In this document: piece after piece, positions 1 through 6,148 of the stretch
How positions within the stretch are numbered: position 1 is the stretch's first letter
Layout of the letters: every line of letters begins with the position of its first letter
NCBI GenBank assembly: GCA_002786505.1
Contig: PCTK01000131.1
Span: forward strand, 1,668 to 10,322
Direction of reading: 5' to 3'
Length of the DNA: 8,655 nucleotides
Origin: Nitrospinae bacterium CG22_combo_CG10-13_8_21_14_all_47_10
GTDB taxonomy: Bacteria > Nitrospinota > Nitrospinia > Nitrospinales > VA-1
Notes under the pieces: model-generated
Told to the model about the DNA's origin: nothing
Database searches by the model: none
What the model saw: the letters and a program-made list of their open reading frames with translations, nothing else
Made by a program: the position numbers and the translations under genes

Positions 1-1404
1 GGAAAAATTATCATCCACGTCAGAACTTGTATTCAGATCGGTAAGGAACGAAGTGAAGCTGGAATCCTGTGTGAAGAAAAAGTCTGTTTCTCCTATGGGT
101 TGTGTGTGTGTCCTATAGGTAATTTGGGGTAGTTGGGCAAAGGTCTGGTCATTGTTTGCTTGAGAACTGTCACGATACCGGGTCAGAATATCCAGGGAAC
201 TGCTTCTCCAGCTTTTTGTGACGGTAGCGTGAGAGTCTGAATTGCGGCGGGCTCTTGCGCTTGTGCTGTCGTTGAAGTTTCTGTTGAACTCCTCACTTTC
301 TAAGTCAAGTTTTCCTTTAAACTCGAAATCATCGGGAAGAGTTTGTTCGTGGATGGCATCTACCTTCCAGAACGTAGAGCCGGTAATCTTGTCATCTATA
401 AAAGAAGCATTGAAGTAACCCGCAGTATGACTGTTGGGGGTGTACCGGTACTCAATAGAAGGTCTGAATCCACGTTGTTCCGTGTAATCCAGGCCGAAAG
501 TCGCATCGGAGTGCCCGTTGATGGCCCAGTAATAGGCGTTGTTAAAGGTCACGCCCTCAGTACTACTGTTTCCCCATGAAGGGGTCAGGAGTCCGCTTTT
601 GCGCTCCTGATTGATAGGGAGGTAGCCAACTGGGAAGTAAAGAATGGGAATATCTCGTACTTTAAAGATCCCATTGGTAAAATAAACCCTGTCACCCATT
701 TCAATATCCATGTACTCTGCTTCAAATAGCCAATCTGGCAGGAGGCCTTCGCAGGTAGTTATTTGTCCTTTTTGAGCTTTGTAATGAGTTTTGGAGTACC
801 GGGTAATTTCCTTTCCTTTAATATAATAATCTTCGCCAAGTCGCCCTCGAGTTTCAAAAATCCTGCCTTGTTGGTTATGGATGTTAAACCGGGTTCTTTT
901 TGCGTTAAGATTGGTTCCATCGCTACGAGTGATGATGACGTGACCGCTGGCCTCGCCGTTTCCTGTCTTACTGTTCACCTTGACTTTATCTGCGTGGATG
1001 ACCCTGTCATCAATGTGGATAACCACCTTTCCCCATGCCCAGATGAGACTCCGGGCATTATCGTGGGTCATGTGATCGGCGGTTAGAAAAACATCTTGTT
1101 TACCGGGTTGGCTTTTCGTGTCATTTGGGGGAGGGTTTATGGCTTTAGCGCCACTCTGAACCCAGTTCGGAAAGGTAAGTGGCTGGGGCATGGCCAAACT
1201 TTCACTTGGGGTTAGTGGTTGTCCGCCTCCCCACAGCCAATCAGGAGTATCTGGCCTGGATGTTTCTTCATCCAGTTCAGAAAAATTCCGGGTTTCTTCC
1301 TGCCCAGACATAGGATGTTGCACGTCACATTGATGTTTTTCACTGGAAAAAGTTTCACTCGCCAGAGTGAAGAGTATTCCCAGAGCTAAAAAAAGTATTT
1401 TCAT
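1..1404 (-). CDS. lptD: LPS-assembly protein LptD, N-terminal 468 codons (3' end beyond window)
   Basis: LptD is the outer-membrane beta-barrel that, with the lipoprotein LptE, inserts lipopolysaccharide into the outer leaflet. The frame is open from the ATG at 1404 to the window edge. It begins with a signal peptide (MKILFLALGILFTLASETFS), which decides the start: the next in-frame ATG, at 1311, would remove it. A Pro/Ser-rich linker of about 75 residues follows, then the OstA/LptA-like periplasmic jellyroll from about residue 104 (DVFLTADHM) to 200. The barrel then begins around residue 250 with the family signature PILYFPVGYLPINQERKSG followed by LLTPSWG. The only cysteines seen are C26 and C218, the latter in a TTC-E-G context like the second N-terminal Cys of E. 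coli LptD. The family usually runs to 700-900 residues, so roughly half is missing. The start lies inside the end of folC, with no strong ribosome binding site, so translation is probably coupled. Confidence 0.93.
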   Translation of the reverse strand, partial: MKILFLALGILFTLASETFSSEKHQCDVQHPMSGQEETRNFSELDEETSRPDTPDWLWGGGQPLTPSESLAMPQPLTFPNWVQSGAKAINPPPNDTKSQPGKQDVFLTADHMTHDNARSLIWAWGKVVIHIDDRVIHADKVKVNSKTGNGEASGHVIITRSDGTNLNAKRTRFNIHNQQGRIFETRGRLGEDYYIKGKEITRYSKTHYKAQKGQITTCEGLLPDWLFEAEYMDIEMGDRVYFTNGIFKVRDIPILYFPVGYLPINQERKSGLLTPSWGNSSTEGVTFNNAYYWAINGHSDATFGLDYTEQRGFRPSIEYRYTPNSHTAGYFNASFIDDKITGSTFWKVDAIHEQTLPDDFEFKGKLDLESEEFNRNFNDSTSARARRNSDSHATVTKSWRSSSLDILTRYRDSSQANNDQTFAQLPQITYRTHTQPIGETDFFFTQDSSFTSFLTDLNTSSDVDDNFS

Positions 1405-2686
1405 CGTTAAAACATTTTTTGACGGCTCCAACCAGGAAAATGGAACCTGTGATACAAATCAGGTCGTCCTGGTTGGCGATTTGTTTTACAGCCCGCAACG
1501 CATCGGAAACAGTCCCGAAAGTCTGAGACGGTTTATTATGAACTTTTAGCTTCTCGGCCAGTTTTTCTGGAGCTTCTCCCCGGGGAGGATTGACCGACAC
1601 CAGAAAAAACTGATCCCCCAACCGGCTTAAAATTTTGATGATTTCATCCGTTTTTTTATCCTGCATTAGAGCCAAAACTATCAAACATCGGGAAAATTTA
1701 AACTTTTCCAGCAACCCAATCGTCATATTTCTGACGCCGGCTTCATTGTGGGCGCAATCCAAAACCACGGTTGGGTGTGAAAAAACCTTTTCCAGGCGGC
1801 CTTCCCAGGAAACCTTTTCCAGCCCCTGTCTCAGGTGTTTCTCTTCTATATTCAGCCCACGTTTATTTAATGCCAAGCAAGCTGACAGGGCCAAGCCTGC
1901 ATTATTCCTTTGAAAATCACCTATAAGGGGCAGAGTCAGGTTGTTCAGAACTTGGGAGCCCCATTTATAATTAAAGCTGGTTTTCTCATTATTTCCGGCT
2001 TCAGGGGCCACTTGGAAATCCACACCCAATCGATAAAGGTCCGCTGAACGCATTCTGGCCACATCACTGACGACTTGAAATAGTTCCTCTTCAGGTATAT
2101 GAGCAAAAACTGTACCGCTTTCCTTAATAATTGAAGCTTTTTCAAAGGTTATTTGCTTCAAATCGTCTCCAAGGTATTGAGTATGGTCACGGGATATAGA
2201 AGTGATGATGGAAATTTCGGCTTCGCAGAGATTGGTGGCATCCAGTCGGCCACCCAGGCCGACCTCAATAACATTTATATCGGTATTTTGCTCATGAAAA
2301 TAAAGAAAGGCTAAAATAGTTCCAAACTCAAAAAACGTGACAGGGATTTTCAGGCTTTCTACAGCAGATTTAACCCTGAAAATCAGCTCTGCCGTTTGCT
2401 GTTTTTCGATCATTTGACGGTTAATCTGAATCCGTTCGCGAAAATCCAACAAATGCGGTGAGGTATAAAGCCCAACCTTGTAACCCGAAGCTTTTAAGAT
2501 GGACTCTGTGATCGCCGCAGTAGACCCTTTGCCATTGGTGCCGCCAATATGGACGGTAGGTGTTTTTAACTGGGGGTTACCAAAATGGTGAAGAAGCCGG
2601 GAGGTATTTTTTAGTCCGAGTTTAATGCCACTTTGTGTAAGACTATAAATGTAGTCTAGAGCGTTTTGGTAATTGGATTCATTCAT
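1355..2686 (-). CDS. folC: Folylpolyglutamate synthase / dihydrofolate synthase FolC
   Basis: This cytoplasmic ATP-dependent ligase adds glutamate to dihydropteroate and/or (tetrahydro)folate, the last step of folate cofactor maturation. It has 443 residues, slightly longer than the usual 420-430. Visible Mur-ligase-family motifs are the P-loop GTNGKGST (49-56), the folate-loop segment SPHLLDFRERI (76-86), EVGLGGRLDATN (141-152), SRDHTQYLG (165-173), FEKASIIK (181-188, whose K183 fits the carbamylated metal-site lysine), WEGRLEK (294-300), DCAHN (310-314) and the C-terminal TGSIFLVGAVKK. In the 165 region many relatives have GLDH rather than SRDH, a mild variation. The start is supported by the typical opening ALDYIYSLTQSGIKLGL, although no clear Shine-Dalgarno precedes it. 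The last 16 or so residues, after the conserved end of the fold, are an extension that overlaps the lptD start. Whether it acts on dihydropteroate as well as folates cannot be told from sequence. Confidence 0.97.
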   Translation of the reverse strand: MNESNYQNALDYIYSLTQSGIKLGLKNTSRLLHHFGNPQLKTPTVHIGGTNGKGSTAAITESILKASGYKVGLYTSPHLLDFRERIQINRQMIEKQQTAELIFRVKSAVESLKIPVTFFEFGTILAFLYFHEQNTDINVIEVGLGGRLDATNLCEAEISIITSISRDHTQYLGDDLKQITFEKASIIKESGTVFAHIPEEELFQVVSDVARMRSADLYRLGVDFQVAPEAGNNEKTSFNYKWGSQVLNNLTLPLIGDFQRNNAGLALSACLALNKRGLNIEEKHLRQGLEKVSWEGRLEKVFSHPTVVLDCAHNEAGVRNMTIGLLEKFKFSRCLIVLALMQDKKTDEIIKILSRLGDQFFLVSVNPPRGEAPEKLAEKLKVHNKPSQTFGTVSDALRAVKQIANQDDLICITGSIFLVGAVKKCFNDENTFFSSGNTLHSGE

Positions 2687-2877
2687 GAAAAATTAATAGC
2701 TGTGATCATTAATCAGGGTTATTGAACCTTTCTTTTGCCGACCAAATGAGAGGTCTGGGGAAAACATAAAAACACAGGGTCCAGAATTATTGAGTGCGCA
2801 AACGATTTAAGGCTGTCAATGCCGAAATTTGTTTATTCTGGAATTTACGGACATTAAAGGGCAAACAGAATAAAACT
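2687..2877. other. Divergent intergenic region between folC and the S24-like gene
   Basis: This 191-nt stretch lies between two divergent starts and must hold the promoters for both sides if the plus-strand gene starts at 2878. I see no convincing -35/-10 pair on either strand and no clear operator palindrome. The plus-strand reading frame is open back to a GTG at 2794, so part of this stretch could be coding. On the minus strand a 24-codon reading frame (2767 to 2693) ends 6 nt before the folC ATG, but it has no ribosome binding site. Confidence 0.5.
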
Positions 2878-3387
2878 ATGAAGAACGATTCCAAGATTTC
2901 AATTCCCCTGATCTCATTTTCCTCCAGTCGGGAAGGGAGGGAGCCCGACAATGAGAGGGGAGAAAAGATTTTTCTTTCCAGTAGTTATACCAGAATATCC
3001 CCCCCAATGAAACTGCCGGGTTTATGTTATGGGGTGAGAATTGAAGCCAATTGTTATGCGCCGGTTTTGCCGCCAGGTTGTCTGGCCGTTTTTTCAAAAA
3101 CCGATGTTTCTGCGTTGGAAAATTTTTATGCAGTTTGTGCGCAAAAAGAATTTCCATTTCTGGGAAAATGGATGCAAAAAGAAACTTCTGAAGGAAGAGA
3201 AAGCGGTGGGCGTAAAGTGTTTATGGTTCCCACCCCCTTGCATGTTCCGGATAGCCGGATTTCTCCTATTGCCTCTTCGCTACACCACGTTTTGCTCTTT
3301 AAAGATTTTTCAGATTCCGGTAAGTTAAGATTGCTCCCCGCCAGCAAAATCCTTTGGAAACATCCTTTGGTGTATGTGCAAAAATGA
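2878..3387 (+). CDS. S24 (LexA/CI-type) peptidase-like protein without a DNA-binding domain
   Basis: This 169-residue protein reads like the C-terminal half of LexA or phage-CI repressors. It opens with IPLISFSSSREG, resembling the VPLISWVQAG-type linker where CI-like repressors self-cleave at Ala-Gly. Next comes YGVRIEANCYAPVLPPGCLAVF (51-72), matching the usual pattern of V-x-G-D-S-M-x-P followed by P-x-G-D and hydrophobic residues. K97 in FLGKW lies 38 residues after C59, close to the Ser-Lys spacing of LexA. The end, LLPASKILWKHPLVYV, fits the final strands of the fold. C59 occupies the catalytic Ser position, and the Ala-Gly cleavage pair is not intact. There is no helix-turn-helix. A GTG at 2794 would add 28 residues that also show no HTH. 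I prefer the ATG at 2878, but no good ribosome binding site separates the two; AAAGGG lies about 16 nt upstream of the ATG. The assignment is by motif recall only. It is the only plus-strand gene here and converges on the next. Confidence 0.6.
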   Translation: MKNDSKISIPLISFSSSREGREPDNERGEKIFLSSSYTRISPPMKLPGLCYGVRIEANCYAPVLPPGCLAVFSKTDVSALENFYAVCAQKEFPFLGKWMQKETSEGRESGGRKVFMVPTPLHVPDSRISPIASSLHHVLLFKDFSDSGKLRLLPASKILWKHPLVYVQK

Positions 3388-3420
3388 CAATTCCTGGAGT
3401 TTTTCAGCAACCGAAGACGG

Positions 3421-4065
3421 TCAATCCAGGCAGACGGGAGCTACGTCGTGCCAGAATTTTATTCCGGCTTGCGTCCAGTCTAACTCTTTAAATGATTCAT
3501 TATTGATCGGGTAAAACCGCATGATCTTCATGTGATCTAAAAGGTTTGCTTTGTCCGCCCATGCCTGTTGGTCATCCACCGGAATGAAATGGTTTTCGTT
3601 CAAGCGCCATTCCCATGGAGTGGCGGCCAGGGAGAGGTGGATATCCTGAAAAGGCGGTTCGTTGCAATTGGCAGATAAGCGCTCAAAATAGGTTTTTAGC
3701 TTGTTGCCTTTCAAGATCATGGAGAACCCAAGATAATGCCCCCACCAGAATAGGGTTCGATAGGTGTACATTTCGGCTTTGGAAAAATTCTGAGGAATAT
3801 CCAGGGACAAAAACGGAAAGCCATTATGATTTTCACCTTTTGCAATTTGACCTTTTTCTATATCTGTTCCCGGTGGTAATTGGAGAGAGCAGGATAGCAA
3901 TTCTACAACCATTGCTTCCTTGAGTTTTGTCAGGCGACTTTCAACTTTTTTGAGTATGGCGGGCTTGGTCTGGAACACCTCAACATGGCGGATCATCTCC
4001 AGATCTTTGGAATGCCAGTCTTCAGGGGGCGAATGCGGGGTAGAGGCTGGGTTTGTAATACTCAT
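3421..4065 (-). CDS. Hypothetical protein, 214 residues, family not recognised
   Basis: I do not recognise this family. The protein looks soluble: there is no signal peptide or membrane helix, and it is rich in Trp, Phe and His. The N-terminal 20 residues (Pro/Ser/His-rich) look disordered. Residues 24-60 look helical (LKKVESRLTKLKEAMVVELL). The middle (80-125) holds the block with the strongest look of a conserved core: NGFPFLSLDIP, then TYRTLFWWGHYLGFSMILKG. The C-terminal part carries the aromatic segments AATPWEWRL, MKIMRFYPI and GIKFWHDVAP. The ATG at 4065 lacks a visible Shine-Dalgarno; an internal ATG at 3996 (M24) is an alternative. It is transcribed in the same direction as the motor genes, 69 nt after the PilZ gene, so it could be the last gene of that operon. 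It converges on the S24-like gene with a 33-nt gap. No function should be inferred. Confidence 0.75.
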   Translation of the reverse strand: MSITNPASTPHSPPEDWHSKDLEMIRHVEVFQTKPAILKKVESRLTKLKEAMVVELLSCSLQLPPGTDIEKGQIAKGENHNGFPFLSLDIPQNFSKAEMYTYRTLFWWGHYLGFSMILKGNKLKTYFERLSANCNEPPFQDIHLSLAATPWEWRLNENHFIPVDDQQAWADKANLLDHMKIMRFYPINNESFKELDWTQAGIKFWHDVAPVCLD

Positions 4066-4134
4066 GTTTTGGGAGGCAGGGTAGCAGAAACAAAAAGCAT
4101 TAAAAGAACGTTGACTATCTTATTAATGTTATTT

Positions 4135-4527
4135 TTAAAAACCTCTACCTTTCTTTTGTGCTATTTCTTCTTTTTGGCGCTCCAGAATATAAGAGTGAAC
4201 TTGATCTTCCTGGTCGTCGCTAAGACCCACTATTTTGCAACGGCATACATCCTTTTCGTCAATTTTAAGGATCTCGGTTTTTACAGTAAAGGTTCCCTTT
4301 CCCTTGGGCAAGGTGATTTCAAGTGGGTAGGTAGCGCCCAGTTTGAACTTCCTGTTTTCAAAGGAAATGCCACCGGCACTGATGTCTACGGCTATGAGGC
4401 CTGTGCCGCCTACTTTGATGATAATGGGGTTCTCTTTTGAAGGATAAACTCTGAAAGCCCCTCTGGTTTCAGAAGGGTTTTTGAATAGCTTTTTCCCGGT
4501 ATCTTTACTTTTCTTTTTCCAGAACAA
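4135..4527 (-). CDS. Small PilZ-domain protein, putative c-di-GMP receptor coupled to motB
   Basis: The PilZ domain binds cyclic di-GMP and usually changes partner contacts. Both hallmarks are present: an RxxxR motif (R22-GAF-R26) and a DxSxxG motif (D48-IS-AG-G53, followed by ISF), so nucleotide binding is plausible. The protein is a single PilZ domain of 130 residues with a Lys-rich N-terminus (FWKKKSKDTGKK) and a charged C-terminal helix; there is no YcgR-N domain. I place the start at the TTG at 4527 because an AGGAGG sits 7 nt upstream. In-frame ATGs at 4569 and 4596 lie deeper inside motB and lack this signal. With this start the gene overlaps the last 23 nt of motB, implying translational coupling. 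In other bacteria PilZ proteins such as YcgR and MotI act on MotA as motor brakes. A similar job on this stator is an inference from context only. Confidence 0.88.
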   Translation of the reverse strand: MFWKKKSKDTGKKLFKNPSETRGAFRVYPSKENPIIIKVGGTGLIAVDISAGGISFENRKFKLGATYPLEITLPKGKGTFTVKTEILKIDEKDVCRCKIVGLSDDQEDQVHSYILERQKEEIAQKKGRGF

Positions 4528-6094
4528 ATTCAACCCTCCTGTTTTTGGCTCTTCCCGGCACCGTGTCATTAGTAGCCAATGGGAATGTATCGGCATAGCC
4601 CGTTGCGGTCATGCGTTCAGGACTAGCCCCTTTATCAATAAAATATCGTAATACTGCTGTAGCCCGGGCGGCGGAAAGTTCCCAGTTGGTCGGGAATCTT
4701 TCTGTGGAAATGGACTCGTCGTCGGTATGTCCCTGTATATGAATCTTGTAATCCGGGTATTTGTTGACGACCCGGATAACTTCATCCAGCACGGGTCTTG
4801 CGGATAACTGCAAGTCCGCTTGACCGGGTTGAAAAAGGCTTGCCCCCGGAACCCGAACTATAACCTTGGCCTTACTGGTGTCAACATCCAGTTGGGAATC
4901 TTCGGCGACTTCCGTAATGTCCTTTAATATATCGTTTGACTTCAAGCCTGTCAAATTTTGAATGCTCTCCTTGATCTCCGCGCTGTCCAGAAGTTCAAGT
5001 AATCCGATACTTGCCTGTTCCTCGCCAATAATGGCTTCCTTGAATTTCTGCATATTCATGGACGCGATGGAATAATAAAGAATAAAAAAGGTCAGCAGTA
5101 AAGTGACCATGTCGGCGAAGGTAACCATCCAAAGTGGGGCACCCTCGTCTTCCATTATCTGGTCCCCGTACTTACCCAGATCACTTTTTTTTCCAGAACT
5201 TTGTTTTTTTAACTTGTCCTGCCATTCCTCCTCCATCTTCTGTATTTCGGCAGAAAGCTTGTTTTCAAATTCCTTTTTTTCGCGGAGGAGGTCTTGTTCC
5301 AATCTGTCTTTTTCGTGATGAATTTTCTCAAGGTCTTCCTTCAATCCCCGGATGATTTCCGATGGAAGTTTTACGCTACCCGTTTCGCTCTTGGTTTCGT
5401 ACATGACCTTTTCATAAGAATTTATCAGGTCCGTTTTTTCTTGAATCATCTTCTCATAGGCCTTGATGCTTTCCGCGTGCTTTTTCTCTTGTTGCTTTAC
5501 TTTCTTTTTTAACTGGTCTGCCGCATCGGGTTGCTTGCGAAGCCGCTGGACTTCCTGCGCGAGAAGCTCTTTTTCTTTGTCATACCTGTTTTGGTCGCTG
5601 GAAAACTGTTCAAGACGATCTGTCAGAGCCTGGTTTTTCAGTTTCAGTTTTTTCAGGGCTTGGACGAGCTTGGGGTCTTTTATCTCTTTGATGACTTCCT
5701 TGGTTTCAACTACAGGTTGCGGGGCTGGGGTTTCTTTCGCTTTGGAGGCTTGTTTGAGTTCTTTGGCCAGTTTTTCCCGGTCTCTTTCCGTTTGTTCTAA
5801 CTGGGCCTTCAGTTCTTTAATCAAACTTTGATCTTTTTCTCTTTCCGAAGCGTCGGTCTCGTCAGCAGAATCTTTGCGGGTATCAAAGGCGAGCTTGGCA
5901 CTTGAGAACTGCTTTTGCTGAATCTCTTCTTCTTTTTCTTTGACGGTGGTTTTGAGAACCTCGATTTTCTCCTGGCTGAGTTTCAGGACATGCTTGATCT
6001 TGGCATCATGTTTTGCCTTTTCCGCATCACGGCGCTTCAACTCCTTGGCCTGTATCCGGAGTTGCTCCTTGACCATTTCCACGCTATCACGCAT
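4505..6094 (-). CDS. motB: MotB-like stator protein with a long N-terminal coiled coil
   Basis: MotB forms, with MotA, the ion-driven stator that anchors to peptidoglycan and powers rotation. Here the usual MotB parts occupy only residues 315-529: the GAPLWMVTFADMVTLLLTFFILYY membrane helix (318-341) with the ion-binding Asp at 328, a plug/linker (about 345-405), and an OmpA-like peptidoglycan-binding domain (about 410-527) with GHTDDE (455-460), NWELSAARA (470-478) and NRRVEF (518-523). Ahead of the helix are about 310 residues, mostly Lys/Glu/Gln-rich heptad-like coiled coil, broken by a Pro-rich hinge near 121-130 and a short break near 238-245. By topology this part is cytoplasmic. Ordinary MotB proteins have only about 15-50 residues there. 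The frame is continuous, with no sign of frameshift. The ATG at 6094 is the first ATG after an in-frame stop; its Shine-Dalgarno is weak. It follows motA by 54 nt. Confidence 0.92.
   Translation of the reverse strand: MRDSVEMVKEQLRIQAKELKRRDAEKAKHDAKIKHVLKLSQEKIEVLKTTVKEKEEEIQQKQFSSAKLAFDTRKDSADETDASEREKDQSLIKELKAQLEQTERDREKLAKELKQASKAKETPAPQPVVETKEVIKEIKDPKLVQALKKLKLKNQALTDRLEQFSSDQNRYDKEKELLAQEVQRLRKQPDAADQLKKKVKQQEKKHAESIKAYEKMIQEKTDLINSYEKVMYETKSETGSVKLPSEIIRGLKEDLEKIHHEKDRLEQDLLREKKEFENKLSAEIQKMEEEWQDKLKKQSSGKKSDLGKYGDQIMEDEGAPLWMVTFADMVTLLLTFFILYYSIASMNMQKFKEAIIGEEQASIGLLELLDSAEIKESIQNLTGLKSNDILKDITEVAEDSQLDVDTSKAKVIVRVPGASLFQPGQADLQLSARPVLDEVIRVVNKYPDYKIHIQGHTDDESISTERFPTNWELSAARATAVLRYFIDKGASPERMTATGYADTFPLATNDTVPGRAKNRRVEFVLEKEK
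4535..4540 (-). promoter_or_regulatory. Ribosome binding site of the PilZ gene (decides a TTG start)
   Basis: A perfect AGGAGG on the minus strand lies 7 nt before the TTG at 4527. It sits inside the motB reading frame. An earlier TTG, at 4533, is only 1 nt from it and too close to be used. Confidence 0.8.
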
Positions 6095-6148
6095 GCGATT
6101 TGCCAGATTAAAAAATTATAGTGGACGTAAAATTCCTGCTTCCAGGGT

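Noticed and set aside
763..1086. Plus-strand reading frame of 107 codons
   Set aside because: It is antisense to lptD, whose frame shows clear family motifs.
2693..2767. 24-codon leader peptide before folC
   Set aside because: It has no ribosome binding site and no attenuator-like structure or telling codon content.
3393..3430. Inverted repeat CCTGGA...TCCAGG at the convergent gene ends, as a shared terminator
   Set aside because: A 6-bp stem with a 26-nt loop and no T-run is not a plausible intrinsic terminator.
4111..4139. Plus-strand promoter-like pair TTGACT, 17 nt, TTTAAA
   Set aside because: It would transcribe antisense to the PilZ gene and motB, lies in an AT-rich gap, and nothing else supports an antisense RNA.
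3985..4440. Plus-strand reading frame of 151 codons
   Set aside because: It lies opposite the PilZ gene and the 5' end of the hypothetical gene, has a composition unlike a folded protein and no ribosome binding site; it is an antisense shadow.
4528..4596. Longer PilZ protein starting at the ATG at 4596 or 4569
   Set aside because: The added residues (for example SHWLLMTRCREEP) are a shadow of the conserved MotB C-terminus, and a perfect AGGAGG precedes the TTG at 4527.
4505..5155. Normal-length MotB starting at the internal ATG at 5155
   Set aside because: The upstream 313 codons form an uninterrupted, clearly protein-like coiled-coil sequence with no frame break, and the site before 5155 is a poor ribosome binding site.
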